A stretch of DNA of 64,000 nucleotides from Gracilimonas sp. (GCF_040218225.1 NZ_JAVJQO010000002.1:62001-126000), one strand, 5' to 3'. Positions 18,554-27,530 are shown, numbered from the stretch's first letter. The notes: generated by a model from the letters alone, not told the origin. Program-made: numbers and translations.

Positions 18554-18717
18554 CTGATTTGAAACCTGTGTCCTTACAATTCGTTATCATTTCTTAATAT
18601 GGGAAATAAGAAATCTTTGGGCATCTTCCAAAATAAACAGGGGCTTTCTTTATAAGTCAACGTTGCTTTTCTTAAGCTCTCACTTCACATCAATTAATTT
18701 GAATTAAAAACAAAATT

Positions 18718-19638
18718 ATGGCAGTAATTGAAGTTAATAACGTCCATAAAGCCTTTGGGAAAACCAAGGCGGTAAACGACGTTAGTTTCGAGGTAAATAA
18801 AGGCCGAATTTTCGGGTTGCTGGGGCCAAACGGGGCAGGTAAAACTACTACCATCCGGATGATTAATTACATCCTCTCTCCTGACAGCGGCAGCGTAACT
18901 ATTAACGGGGAAGTCGCAAGTCCGGAAACCCAAAAAGTGATCGGATATATGCCGGAAGAGCGAGGACTGTACAAAAAAATGAAAGTGTTTGACCAGCTGA
19001 TGTATCTCACCCAGCTCAAAGGCATGAACTCATCCGATGCCAAAAAAGCCATCGACTACTGGCTGGAGCGATTTGAGGCTTCCGACTGGAAAAAGAAAGA
19101 GATCAATGAGCTTTCCAAAGGGATGTCTCAGAAGATTCAGTTCATCGCAACCATTGCTCACGATCCGGATATCTATATTTTTGATGAACCGTTTAGCGGA
19201 CTCGATCCCATCAACAGTGAGACACTGAAAGAGATTATTATTGAGCTTCGTGAAAAAGGGAAAACCATTTTGTTTTCCACTCACCGTATGGAACAGGTTG
19301 AACAGATGTGTGACGATATCTGCCTGTTCAATCAGGGGGAAGCCGTATTGACGGGTAATCTCAGGAACATCAAATCATCCTTCGGAGAAAATACCATTAA
19401 TCTTGAGTTCGAAGGCGACAGTTCATTCCTGGATAAAATTGAAAATGTCCGGATCAACAACCGTTCCACAAACTTTGCGGAAATCCGGGTGCTTGACGGA
19501 CAGAAGATGCAGGATATCCTGAAGCTGGCAATGGAACATGCTGAAATTCATAAGTTCGAGCGCATCGAACCATCATTAACAGAAATTTTTATCTCCACCG
19601 TTGGGGAAGATAATATCAAAAAAGGGGAGCTGGTATAA
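18718..19638 (+). CDS. ABC transporter ATP-binding protein (NatA-like, DUF4162 tail)
   Basis: A 306-residue ATPase. Walker A GPNGAGKTT (36-44), the signature LSKGMSQK (132-139), Walker B with DEPFSGLD (156-163) and a switch His in STHRMEQ are intact. Residues about 215-300 form the DUF4162-type extension seen in NatA-like exporters. It pairs with the permease that starts 2 bp after its stop. Related systems export sodium or drugs or act on the envelope; substrate is unknown. No clear Shine-Dalgarno precedes the ATG, which itself gives a canonical N-terminus (IEVNNVHKAFGKTKAVNDVSFEV). Confidence 0.92.
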   Translation: MAVIEVNNVHKAFGKTKAVNDVSFEVNKGRIFGLLGPNGAGKTTTIRMINYILSPDSGSVTINGEVASPETQKVIGYMPEERGLYKKMKVFDQLMYLTQLKGMNSSDAKKAIDYWLERFEASDWKKKEINELSKGMSQKIQFIATIAHDPDIYIFDEPFSGLDPINSETLKEIIIELREKGKTILFSTHRMEQVEQMCDDICLFNQGEAVLTGNLRNIKSSFGENTINLEFEGDSSFLDKIENVRINNRSTNFAEIRVLDGQKMQDILKLAMEHAEIHKFERIEPSLTEIFISTVGEDNIKKGELV

Positions 19639-19640
19639 TT

Positions 19641-20939
19641 ATGAGTCTGCACAAAATTTGGTTAGTACTAAAACGAGAATATTTGACGCGAGTCAAAAGC
19701 AAGTCCTTCATCATAGCAACAGCTTTGACTCCACTCGCCCTTGTAGCATTTATAGGGATTGTAGTTTATATCAGTATTTCGGAATCAGAAGTAGAAAAAA
19801 GAATCGGGATTCTGGATAACTCCACCGTTCTGGTAGAGCGGTTGGTGGATATCAATGAGACCCGCTACTTCGATGTCAGCGACATCTCCGAAGACAGCCT
19901 CCGCGCCGAAGTCCTTTCCGGTGATCTCGATGGCTTTATCATTTTGAATAATGAAGTCATTACGGATTCACAAAGCCCAACCCTGATTTACGGAGGAAGC
20001 GGCGGATTGAGTTTTATATCAGCCGTCCGTTCTGATTTACGGGAAGCCGTTCGGGAAGAGAAGCTATCCCGTGAGAATGTATCCGCCAACATCCGGGAAA
20101 TTTTCGAGACCCGGACCGGACTTGAAGCCGTTAAGCTGACGGAAGAAGGAGAATCTGAAGACAACACGCTCTTTGCCTCTGCCCTTGGCTTTATATTGGG
20201 ACTGATGATCTTCATGGGTATTTTTATTTACGGTTCTCTGCTTATGCGCAGCGTGATTGAAGAAAAAACCAATCGTGTGCTGGAAGTAATTGCTTCGTCG
20301 GTGAAACCCATAGAACTGATGTTTGGAAAACTGTTCGGCGTATTGGCAATGGCTCTTACCCAGTTCGGTATCTGGATTGTATTCTATATCGGTCTTTCCA
20401 TTGCAGCCGCTCCGGTTGCCGGCATGATTATGGAAGCCCAGATGAGTAATATCCCGGATGAAGCAGCACAAGCGGCAGCCTCCTCTTTCGATCCCTCCTC
20501 CCTGGAGCAGATGGTGGTTGACCCGATGATATTCGTCAACTTCCTGATTTTCTTTTTCCTTGGATTTATGATTTACAGCGCGGTATTTGCAGCCATCGGT
20601 GCTGCGGTAGAAACAGAGCAGGATTCCCAGCAGTTTATGCTGCCAGTAGGACTCCCTATTTTTGTAGGTTATTTCCTGAATACCAAAGTGATGGAAGCCC
20701 CTGACTCCGGACTATCCGTGTTTGTTTCCCTGTTTCCGCTCACCGCCCCCATTAATATGATTACGCGTATCGCGGCTTCGCAGGTTCCCTTATGGCAAAT
20801 CATCGTTTCTATATTGCTGATGATTCTGACCTTCCTGGGTATCATGTGGCTGGCGGCTAAAATCTACCGCGTAGGTATTTTGATGTACGGCAAGAAGCCC
20901 AGCTTCAAAGAGCTCGGTAAGTGGATTAAGCAAAGCTAA
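19641..20939 (+). CDS. ABC transporter permease (NatB/ABC-2 type)
   Basis: A 432-residue membrane protein, partner of the ATPase directly upstream (2-bp gap). One transmembrane helix (about 24-46) leads to an extracytoplasmic domain of roughly 130 residues, followed by five or six helices from about residue 180, starting ASALGFILGLMIFMGIFIYG. A conserved 'SLLMRSVIEEKTNRVLEVIASSVKPIELMFGKLFG' segment identifies the ABC2_membrane_3/NatB type. Such permeases drive export. A terminator follows 32 bp after the stop, so the operon contains only these two genes. Confidence 0.9.
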   Translation: MSLHKIWLVLKREYLTRVKSKSFIIATALTPLALVAFIGIVVYISISESEVEKRIGILDNSTVLVERLVDINETRYFDVSDISEDSLRAEVLSGDLDGFIILNNEVITDSQSPTLIYGGSGGLSFISAVRSDLREAVREEKLSRENVSANIREIFETRTGLEAVKLTEEGESEDNTLFASALGFILGLMIFMGIFIYGSLLMRSVIEEKTNRVLEVIASSVKPIELMFGKLFGVLAMALTQFGIWIVFYIGLSIAAAPVAGMIMEAQMSNIPDEAAQAAASSFDPSSLEQMVVDPMIFVNFLIFFFLGFMIYSAVFAAIGAAVETEQDSQQFMLPVGLPIFVGYFLNTKVMEAPDSGLSVFVSLFPLTAPINMITRIAASQVPLWQIIVSILLMILTFLGIMWLAAKIYRVGILMYGKKPSFKELGKWIKQS

Positions 20940-20970
20940 ACGAGCGAGATCATATCATTTAAACTTCAAA

Positions 20971-20997
20971 GGGACGGGCTTGCTCGTCCCTTTTTTT
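20971..20997 (+). terminator. Rho-independent terminator after the NatAB-like operon
   Basis: GGGACG (20971-20976) pairs with CGTCCC (20985-20990) around an 8-base loop, followed by seven T. Confidence 0.85.
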
Positions 20998-21022
20998 GTT
21001 CCCCTTTCATTCTTGCCCCACT

Positions 21023-21114
21023 GTCATTCCTGCGCAGGCAGACATCAGGTTTCCTGTTTTGGCTTCGCTGCCCTTTTTATAAAACCAGATCCCGGGCATA
21101 CGCCGCGGGATGAC
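21023..21114. repeat. Composite palindromic intergenic repeat (GTCATTCCTGCG... type)
   Basis: Starts GTCATTCCTGCGCAGGCAG and ends CGCCGCGGGATGAC, so the two ends are inverted relative to each other (GTCATTCC / GGGATGAC). The inside contains a CAGATCCCGGGC block paired imperfectly with GCCGCGGG. This is the layout of common non-coding intergenic repeats that end in GTCAT/ATGAC. Confidence 0.65.
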
Positions 21115-21164
21115 CTGAGCAATTTCTTACTACCTACCCTTACTCCCTCGTTTCATCCCCCTCC

Positions 21165-21189
21165 GTCATTCCTGCGCAGGCAGGAATCT
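21165..21189. repeat. Second copy of the GTCATTCCTGCG repeat, left half only
   Basis: GTCATTCCTGCGCAGGCAG recurs exactly 142 bp after the first copy. Here ATTCCTGC and GCAGGAAT form a perfect 8-bp inverted repeat around GCAG. Left half only, no ATGAC end nearby. Confidence 0.65.
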
Positions 21190-21382
21190 TGTTGACTGAT
21201 TTCGGTTCTTAGAGCTGTAAGAGCAACTTTATGAGCTTTACTTACAGATTTATTTACCATGTTATACGATTTCACCCATTTGAAATCCGTATAGCATTGG
21301 AAAAACAGTGGCTTACTTGGATTTGAAAGGGATTTAAAATATTATCAGGCGTAATAGTTCTTCTCAAAAAACCTAACACTAC

Positions 21383-21793
21383 ATGAATGATCCTATTTCA
21401 ATACTTAGTGTAATTATTGTGTTCACAACTATTTTTTTCGATTTAGTCTCAAAAGATGTTGAGAGTTATATAAGTATTGTCGAGGATAATATTCCAAAAC
21501 CCGATAGTATTTTAAATAAAATTAAGGAGGAATACCCGAGGTTAAAAAGAAAGGCGGCTTTACTACTTATCTCATTTTTGGTGCTCACTTATTTACTGCT
21601 TCCACACACTTTTTCAATTTTAAAAAATAGCCACCTCGCGTTATGGAATTTTGACCTTGAATCAACGCTCTTTGTTTGTATTGAAATATATTTAATCATC
21701 TTTACGATTATGTCAGGAAGTATGGTCTTCAGATTAATTTCTGTATGTAAAGAAAAAACACTACTGATTCAGCACTATAACAAGGCGTTTTAA
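21383..21793 (+). CDS. Hypothetical small membrane protein
   Basis: A 136-residue protein with about three hydrophobic helices: residues 6-22, 55-75 (KAALLLISFLVLTYLLLP) and 93-116. A charged stretch between the first two (DVESYISIVEDNIPKPD...EEYPRLKRK) is probably cytoplasmic. No family is recognised and no motif suggests a function. Codon use looks more AT-rich than the neighbouring ABC genes, and the gene sits in a repeat-containing accessory stretch, which might reflect acquisition. It starts with ATG and has no close operon partner: the next gene begins 90 bp later. Confidence 0.6.
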   Translation: MNDPISILSVIIVFTTIFFDLVSKDVESYISIVEDNIPKPDSILNKIKEEYPRLKRKAALLLISFLVLTYLLLPHTFSILKNSHLALWNFDLESTLFVCIEIYLIIFTIMSGSMVFRLISVCKEKTLLIQHYNKAF

Positions 21794-21883
21794 TCTAACC
21801 CTGATCTTCTTCAATGCAGGCTCTGCCGTAAAGCTTTTGCAAAAGAATAATTCAGCTACTTCAACTTTAAACTTCGAATTCAA

Positions 21884-22429
21884 ATGAAATGCTCAGTCTA
21901 CATCGCAACCAGTGCTGATGGTTTTATAGCAAAACCGGACGGAGATATAGAATGGCTTATCCGTCCTGAATATGCTGATGCCGCAAAGGTTGGATTGGTT
22001 TACAGTGAATTTATTTCAACAGTTGATGCCATTGTGATGGGGCGCCATTCTTATGAAAAAGTATTAACATTTGACGAATGGTATTATGAAGGTACTGAAG
22101 TTGTTGTATTGACTTCTCGGGATCTAACAGCTCCGGAAAAACTAACCGGAAAGGTGAGGTTTGAGTCCGGCTCACCCCATGACATTGTCGCAAAGCTGGC
22201 GAAGGAAGGTAAACATCATCTTTATATAGACGGCGGAATAACAATTCAACGATTTCTGGAAGCAAAACTGATCGATGAATTGACTATTACGGTCATCCCT
22301 ATACTTTTGGGTCATGGTATACCGCTATTTGGTGATACCGGAACAGAACTGCCTTTAGAGCTGATTGATGTGTCCACATCACCCAATGGCACCGTACAAA
22401 AAAGATACCGGGTTAAATCAACGGAATAG
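21884..22429 (+). CDS. Dihydrofolate reductase family protein (RibD C-terminal fold)
   Basis: A 181-residue protein of the DHFR/RibD_C superfamily. The N-terminal strand and loop YIATSADGFIA with a downstream Asp (PDGDIEWL) fit the nicotinamide/substrate region. MGRHSYEKV (52-60) and a C-terminal YIDGGITIQRFLEAKLIDE block (114-132) bind NADPH in the family. These proteins reduce pterin-like or pyrimidine substrates, but stand-alone bacterial members (YyaP/YwjB type) are of unknown function; they are not the essential FolA. A true DHFR would have a different active-site Asp/Glu context. The gene is alone. Confidence 0.85.
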   Translation: MKCSVYIATSADGFIAKPDGDIEWLIRPEYADAAKVGLVYSEFISTVDAIVMGRHSYEKVLTFDEWYYEGTEVVVLTSRDLTAPEKLTGKVRFESGSPHDIVAKLAKEGKHHLYIDGGITIQRFLEAKLIDELTITVIPILLGHGIPLFGDTGTELPLELIDVSTSPNGTVQKRYRVKSTE

Positions 22430-22552
22430 CCAGCATTCCAGGCAGACTCCCAAACCAAAAAAATTGCTCGTTCTTAGAGTTTTCTGAGCCACCCTTCCCT
22501 CTTGCTTCGTATTACATACCGAACATAAATCTTTAAACAATAAGTAATACAC

Positions 22553-23014
22553 ATGAGGGTACTAACTACCATTATTCTTTTTCTTTCAATTACACTTTTC
22601 ACTGGCTGTAAAGACAGCTCTTCAGGCAACAAAAATGAGAACAACCTGAACGGGTTGGGAATCAGGGTGGTAAATACCGGAGATGTTGACCTTGAACTTT
22701 CTATGGACAGCGACGCCGACACCGACTTTTGCTACGAAGAAACCGGCTGTGAAGACACCGGCGGACATGGCTTCTATTTGATTTATCCGGATAACGAATC
22801 CGTTGTTTCCCATTCCACCCCAGACGGACAAGCAGTAGGAATTAATATTGGATTTCATGTAGATGCAGGATCCGGATATTTTGAAGTGGTTACCGGAAAC
22901 GCCTATCGAGACGATGCTGACTTTCTTGAATTCGATTCCGATAAAGTGATGTATACTTCAGATGAGTTTACGGAGGGAGAAATCGTTATTGATACCTATG
23001 GTGAGGTAGAATAA
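22553..23014 (+). CDS. Hypothetical lipoprotein, acidic
   Basis: A 153-residue protein with lipoprotein signal ending TLFTGC (C19). The mature region begins with a Ser/Asn/Lys-rich linker followed by an acidic beta-rich domain containing two close cysteines (C62/C68, in DFCYEETGCEDTGG) that could form a disulphide. No family is recognised. It is followed by a good terminator at 23040-23080, making it a single-gene transcript. Confidence 0.65.
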   Translation: MRVLTTIILFLSITLFTGCKDSSSGNKNENNLNGLGIRVVNTGDVDLELSMDSDADTDFCYEETGCEDTGGHGFYLIYPDNESVVSHSTPDGQAVGINIGFHVDAGSGYFEVVTGNAYRDDADFLEFDSDKVMYTSDEFTEGEIVIDTYGEVE

Positions 23015-23039
23015 CCGTTATCATTCCCCTTTTCTATTT

Positions 23040-23080
23040 ATAGCGAGGCCTGAATTCCGGGTCTTGCTATTTTCTTCTTT
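23040..23080 (+). terminator. Rho-independent terminator after the acidic lipoprotein gene
   Basis: ATAGCGAGGCCTG (23040-23052) pairs with CGGGTCTTGCTAT (23058-23070) through 13 positions including three G-T wobbles. TTTCTTCTTTT follows. The stem overlaps the stop codon of the convergent gene at 23067. Confidence 0.8.
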
Positions 23081-23684
23081 TATACCCCGGTGTTTGAATA
23101 AAATATTTTGGTTCAAACAATGGCTTTTCTTCCTCTTTATCATCTTCCTGAAAAACAGAAAAGGCGCCGGTATCAAGATTAAAGCCTAACATGCGTCCCG
23201 ACTTGGCCTTGATCATCACGGTAGAAGAATTCCGGTCAAAATCATATTGATCAATTTCAAAGAATTCTTTCTGAATATCCGATTTCAATAAATGCCTGAT
23301 AAAATCGTCTTTCTCATTGGTGTATAGCGTAAAGTCTTTGTCCTTTGTATAGAGGTGAAAACAGTGATAGTGATCGGAGACGTACTCGTCAATAAACAAA
23401 TCACCTAGCAGATAGCGATACTCTCCTTTCACGATAATGGAAGTACCAGTTAGTACCACCTTCGATTTTAGTTCCGCCCCGCCATTCATCTTCGCAAAAA
23501 AGGAAAAAAACATCACCGCTCCCATCACAATAATGAATATAGTCTCGATGGCATGGGTTTCCAGAAAGTCATTCAGGTTAAAAATGATGTAGGTGAATGC
23601 AATCAGGAACACAATGACAAAAAAGCCGGAAGTACAACCCAGAAAAACTTGTCGGTTGGTGTATTTGAATTCAATTGCCGCCAT
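23067..23684 (-). CDS. Hypothetical two-TM membrane protein
   Basis: A 205-residue protein with two hydrophobic helices near the N-terminus (about 13-34 and 44-62) and a soluble C-terminal domain of about 135 residues rich in beta-strands (ELKSKVVLTGTSIIVKGEYRYLLGDLFIDEYVSD...). The layout resembles bacterial PH-like membrane proteins (two TMs, then a beta-sandwich), but I cannot confirm that by eye. The acidic segment DDKEEEKP lies near the end. It is convergent with the lipoprotein upstream and lies 74 bp from the M1-like gene on the same strand. Confidence 0.6.
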   Translation of the reverse strand: MAAIEFKYTNRQVFLGCTSGFFVIVFLIAFTYIIFNLNDFLETHAIETIFIIVMGAVMFFSFFAKMNGGAELKSKVVLTGTSIIVKGEYRYLLGDLFIDEYVSDHYHCFHLYTKDKDFTLYTNEKDDFIRHLLKSDIQKEFFEIDQYDFDRNSSTVMIKAKSGRMLGFNLDTGAFSVFQEDDKEEEKPLFEPKYFIQTPGYKRRK

Positions 23685-23758
23685 TGTCCCCGTATCTTAA
23701 TCTTAAATGACGGTGAATCTACTTCAAAAAAATGAAGACTAAAAACCGAAGCAATTAT

Positions 23759-26026
23759 CTACATAATTCTCCGGATTTTTTGGGCCACTCTTGGATCCAT
23801 TTCTTCTTTCATAAGGTCTTTAAGTACATCAACAGTCCTTTTGGCTGATAAATATTTGATTGCATTTAACGCATGGTATCTGACTCTCGGATCACGATCG
23901 CCCAATAACATTCCTATGGTTTGGTTCCAGTAATCCTGATTTTGCTCAAACTTCAACAAGATATCCAATGCCTTTTTTCTGACATCAAAGGGATATTCTC
24001 CAAGAGCAAAACGATCGGCGATAGATATAGACTGTTTGGTAGTATCAGCCTGCACAGCCAGCTGTAACACATTAATTGCCTTCTCTGCCTCACCACTTCT
24101 TTCCAGTCTTTCCGTTAATGAAATCAGGTCTTCTGCACTGGCTATCTGGCGATAGGTATTCAGTGCTGCATTCGTCACCGTATCCCTTTCCGACCTTATA
24201 ATCGTATTACGAATAGCGTATCGCACCTGTTCATTATCAGGGTAACCGGCTAATGCTTTAATAGCTGAAAGTTGGGTAGCCAGATTATCCGAATTTAATT
24301 GACCCAGGAAATTCTGCTCTGTACCTGAAGCACCTTTTGTGATTTGGCCTAATGTAGCCAGCATCGCAGCTCGAACTTCAGGCTCGGTCTCTACTTCCAG
24401 CACATCCTGCAAAGCCAGCTGTAAATCAGGATTATCCGTATAATTTCTTAGCTGCTCAGCCGCCTGAATTTTTTCATCCGGATCTGAACTCCTTAACTGG
24501 CGAATCAAAAATATGAACGGTTTTTCTTCATTCAGTTTAAGATTCAGATCGGTTTTGGGAGTTAATGTCACATAATCCGTTCCCGATGGGAGTTCAACGG
24601 ACACCGAATCGCGTGCTCCAGTAAAGCTGATCTCAGTTTGGGTAGTGTCCGTGAATCCATACTGCATCAAATCTATCCCTACCAGGGAACCTATAGGTTG
24701 CGACTGGGCTTCAAAAACAAGGGACAGAACTGAATTCACTTCGTCATAGATATATTTTACACTATAGGCGTAAGCTTCTTCCGTTTCATTAAACTGTCCT
24801 GCATCACTCGGTTCTGGTAATTTATTCCAGAAAGTCCCTGTTTGGTCATACCAGAAATCGGCATATTTATCCCAGCTTGTCACCCCTTTAATTTCCTGAA
24901 TAAGCTCCGGCATTGATTCCCTGATGGTAGCTTTCAGAAATTCATTTTCCATATTGCCAATTCCCTGCTCCCACTTATTCCATTCCCTTATTGACTGCAA
25001 GTCATCCGGGTTTAGTAATTGTTCGGTTTCGTCATCTTCCATAACCAAAGCTTTCAGAAATTCATATCGTGAATCAGGGGCATTTAAATATCTATGATAG
25101 TTACCCAGCCATTGTTCAACAATTCCTCTTTTGAGTTGAGTTGTAAGGTTGCCCAAATTTTGATACAGATAAATAACCCCAGCTCCTGACTGAATCTCTT
25201 CCCACTTATTATCCGGCAGAACCACGATACTGAGCCCATCAAACGGGAACTCAAAAGAAAAATCAGCCTCATATTTTTTCAAGCTCTCAACTGCTGTTGC
25301 CAGTAAACCTGATCTGACATCTTCAAGCAATGTATTATCAGAAGCGTAAATAGATACTTCTTTTACTCCGGAACGGGCACTTTCTCTTTGAAAATTTCCC
25401 ACTGCAAAAGTAATTCCTGAAACTGGCACCTCTGTACCGGAATTCCAGGTTATTTTCTTCTCATCCGTGGAGACAACTTCATCAGCATTTCTGGTGCCAT
25501 TAAAAACGGCTTCTTGCTCTGCTGGAATGGTAAAAGAAGCATTTACCGTAGTTTCAACTTCCGGATGGTCCGGAATGGGCAGCCAATGATGACGGGTTCG
25601 TGGATTTAATGAGGTCCACAGATTACCATGCACATCAGTATGAATTCCGTAGACGGATGAGCTTTCCCATGAAATAAGAAATTCTGTGCTTTGCTCAATC
25701 CCAAGTGTATCGCTAAGCTGAATAATCAGGGAATCAGAGCTTACCCTGAACTCAAGAGCCTGGCCATTGCTGGAAACTTCTTTTATATCCAGATTGGAAG
25801 TATTGAAAATTACTTCGGTTAAGTCAGGGCGTCTGGAACGGATGTTATACATTCCGGTAGCTTTGATAAGTGCCGATTCTGGTTCAACAGAAATCTCCAG
25901 ATCAATATTATTTAGCTGAAATGGTAAATCAGGATATGCTTCATACTTCCAGTTATCAGAAGACTGAGCAAAAATTGTTGTTAAAGAAAGAAATATAAAA
26001 AGAGATGTAAGTAGTCCTTTTTTCAT
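23759..26026 (-). CDS. Catalytically degenerate M1 aminopeptidase-like protein with HEAT repeats
   Basis: A 755-residue exported protein (signal peptide 1-20, ending IFAQ). Residues about 35-210 resemble the M1 N-terminal beta-domain, with the typical 'HTDVHGNLWTSLNPRTRHHWLPIPDHPE' stretch. Residues about 215-455 match the gluzincin catalytic domain, but the zinc site is gone: where M1 enzymes have H-E-x-x-H-Q-W-x-G, this protein reads R300-G-I-V-E304-Q-W-L-G. The GxMEN exopeptidase motif is also lost (SGAGVIYLYQN). Residues about 515-755 are HEAT-like helical repeats, ending in PRVRYHALNAIKYLS. It therefore should not cleave peptides; peptide binding or scaffolding is a guess. It is coupled to hisN by a TAATG overlap. 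Confidence 0.75.
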   Translation of the reverse strand: MKKGLLTSLFIFLSLTTIFAQSSDNWKYEAYPDLPFQLNNIDLEISVEPESALIKATGMYNIRSRRPDLTEVIFNTSNLDIKEVSSNGQALEFRVSSDSLIIQLSDTLGIEQSTEFLISWESSSVYGIHTDVHGNLWTSLNPRTRHHWLPIPDHPEVETTVNASFTIPAEQEAVFNGTRNADEVVSTDEKKITWNSGTEVPVSGITFAVGNFQRESARSGVKEVSIYASDNTLLEDVRSGLLATAVESLKKYEADFSFEFPFDGLSIVVLPDNKWEEIQSGAGVIYLYQNLGNLTTQLKRGIVEQWLGNYHRYLNAPDSRYEFLKALVMEDDETEQLLNPDDLQSIREWNKWEQGIGNMENEFLKATIRESMPELIQEIKGVTSWDKYADFWYDQTGTFWNKLPEPSDAGQFNETEEAYAYSVKYIYDEVNSVLSLVFEAQSQPIGSLVGIDLMQYGFTDTTQTEISFTGARDSVSVELPSGTDYVTLTPKTDLNLKLNEEKPFIFLIRQLRSSDPDEKIQAAEQLRNYTDNPDLQLALQDVLEVETEPEVRAAMLATLGQITKGASGTEQNFLGQLNSDNLATQLSAIKALAGYPDNEQVRYAIRNTIIRSERDTVTNAALNTYRQIASAEDLISLTERLERSGEAEKAINVLQLAVQADTTKQSISIADRFALGEYPFDVRKKALDILLKFEQNQDYWNQTIGMLLGDRDPRVRYHALNAIKYLSAKRTVDVLKDLMKEEMDPRVAQKIRRIM

Positions 26027-26796
26027 TATTTGCTGTGTGCTTCAAATATTTTCATTACTTCCGGGAAAAGAGCTTTGTTGGTTGAAAATCCATTTCCGGA
26101 GAAGATGGTTTCATTGCCCTCAATATCGCTAAAAACACCACCGGCTTCCTGCATCACAGGCAATAACGCAGCAGCATCCCAAATATTAAGTTCGGGATCA
26201 TACATCAGGTCGGCCCGGCCGGTCGCTACCATCATATGTCCGTAGGCATCTCCCCATGTTCTGTGTAGCTTGGTTTTGGTCATGAGTTCCTCAAAAACTT
26301 CCTGCTGGCCCATTTCTTTGAACCGAAATATTTCGGTGACTAGTAAGGTAGCATCCTCGAGCTTATTCGTATCCCTGACTCTGCAAGGCTCTCCATTCAG
26401 GGTTGCTCCATGTCCTATAGCAGCAGCGCATAGTTCCTCAAGTGCCGGAGCATAGATAATACCAACCTGGGGTTTATCGTCAACTATGATACCAATGAGT
26501 GTTGTATAGAATGGAATGCCGTGAATAAAAGATTTTGTTCCATCTATAGGATCTAATACCCATTTAATGTTACTATCTTCGTTTGTTTTACCGTATTCTT
26601 CACCTATAATGCCATGGTCAGGAAATCGTTTAAGGATTTCTTCCCGTATTATTTGTTCCGTTTCACGGTCCGCAATGGTAACAGGAGAATCATCGTCTTT
26701 ACTAATGACTTCTACATTCTGTTTAAAATATTTTAAAGTATGATGACCGCCAATTTTGGCAATTTCTGTTGCCGCTTGTAATAAATCTTGTATCAT
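26026..26796 (-). CDS. hisN: Histidinol-phosphatase, inositol monophosphatase family
   Basis: A 256-residue member of the lithium-sensitive inositol-monophosphatase family. The metal site is complete: E66/E67 in GEEYG (65-69), DPIDGT (82-87) and the C-terminal WDAAALLPVMQEAGG. The block GDAYGHMMVATGRADLMYDP and the surrounding spacing are those of the HisN-type histidinol phosphate phosphatases, which remove phosphate from histidinol phosphate in histidine synthesis. An alternative substrate such as inositol phosphate, fructose-1,6-bisphosphate or PAP is possible. hisI lies elsewhere in this window (35.6 kb), so histidine genes are scattered. It is upstream of and overlapping with the M1-like gene. 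Confidence 0.83.
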   Translation of the reverse strand: MIQDLLQAATEIAKIGGHHTLKYFKQNVEVISKDDDSPVTIADRETEQIIREEILKRFPDHGIIGEEYGKTNEDSNIKWVLDPIDGTKSFIHGIPFYTTLIGIIVDDKPQVGIIYAPALEELCAAAIGHGATLNGEPCRVRDTNKLEDATLLVTEIFRFKEMGQQEVFEELMTKTKLHRTWGDAYGHMMVATGRADLMYDPELNIWDAAALLPVMQEAGGVFSDIEGNETIFSGNGFSTNKALFPEVMKIFEAHSK

Positions 26797-26850
26797 TGAA
26801 TCTGTTAGTTCATAAAACTTTTAACTATTCGATCACTTTCTTCTAAAACT

Positions 26851-27450
26851 ATGAGTATGAGAAAGGTTCTTCAAACAATTTTGATTCCGGCTTTGTGCAT
26901 GCTTCCTGCTCTATCACATGCTCAAAATGGAAAAGTACGTTTAAGTAATGAGAGTAAGTTAAGCATTAATGGAAAATCAAATGTGAATGATTTCCGTTGC
27001 CAGTCGGAACATGAACTGCAGCAAGATTCTCTCGATTTCAGCTATTACTTTACGGCTGACACTATAACTGTAGATGGAGTGGATCTTTTCCTTGAAGTCA
27101 GCCAGTTTGATTGTGGAAAGAGAGCTATCAACCGTGATTTCCGCAGCACCCTGAAATACAAAGAGTATCCATTTATTCAAATTGTACTAAATGAATTGGT
27201 GTTGAAAGATTCTGTAGATATTGTCCCTACAACTGCAAAAGTCACCATTACCATTGCAGGAGTTAAACGCGGTTATGATGTTCCGCTTAATGCTTTTTCA
27301 AGTATGGAAGACCGTGTAATAGTCGGCGGTAGCAAAATTCTTTATATGACTGATTTTGGACTTACGCCCCCCTCCCCACTGTTTGGGCTTGTTCAGGTCA
27401 GTGATGAATTGGAGATTGTATTTGACCTGGTCGTTCGCCTGGACCCATGA
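26851..27450 (+). CDS. YceI-like exported protein
   Basis: A 199-residue protein with signal peptide (residues 1-25, ending LSHAQ). The mature chain has the YceI-like pattern: an initial 'SKLSINGKSNVNDFRCQS' strand, 'DFRSTLKYKEYPFIQIVLNEL', 'KVTITIAGVKRGYDVPL' and a closing 'TDFGLTPPSPLFGLVQVSDELEIVFDLVV'. YceI proteins are lipocalin-like and bind isoprenoid or other lipophilic ligands in the periplasm. It diverges more from the consensus than the second YceI gene at 28866 and carries two cysteines (in FRCQS and FDCGK). It faces a porin gene and the second YceI, so the three may act on the same compound. Confidence 0.72.
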   Translation: MSMRKVLQTILIPALCMLPALSHAQNGKVRLSNESKLSINGKSNVNDFRCQSEHELQQDSLDFSYYFTADTITVDGVDLFLEVSQFDCGKRAINRDFRSTLKYKEYPFIQIVLNELVLKDSVDIVPTTAKVTITIAGVKRGYDVPLNAFSSMEDRVIVGGSKILYMTDFGLTPPSPLFGLVQVSDELEIVFDLVVRLDP

Positions 27451-27470
27451 TTTGTCTTTAAGCTCCAACA

Positions 27471-27509
27471 AATAAAAAACCGCCAGCTGGAATACTCCAA
27501 ATGACGGTT
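27471..27509 (-). terminator. Second minus-strand terminator after the porin operon
   Basis: On the minus strand AACCGTCA pairs with TGGCGGTT (27502-27509 with 27478-27485) with one mismatch, then TTTTATT. It lies behind the stronger hairpin at 27531-27568 and in front of the convergent YceI stop. Confidence 0.5.
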
Positions 27510-27530
27510 CTAAATCAAAAACTATTTCAC

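Larger units (their letters stand above)
20998..21382. other. Gene-free stretch with intergenic repeats
   Basis: No coding frame is convincing here. The first half holds two repeat elements (annotated separately). The second half (about 21190-21382) is AT-rich with no hairpin or RNA gene that I can recognise and presumably contains the promoter for the small membrane protein at 21383. Confidence 0.6.
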
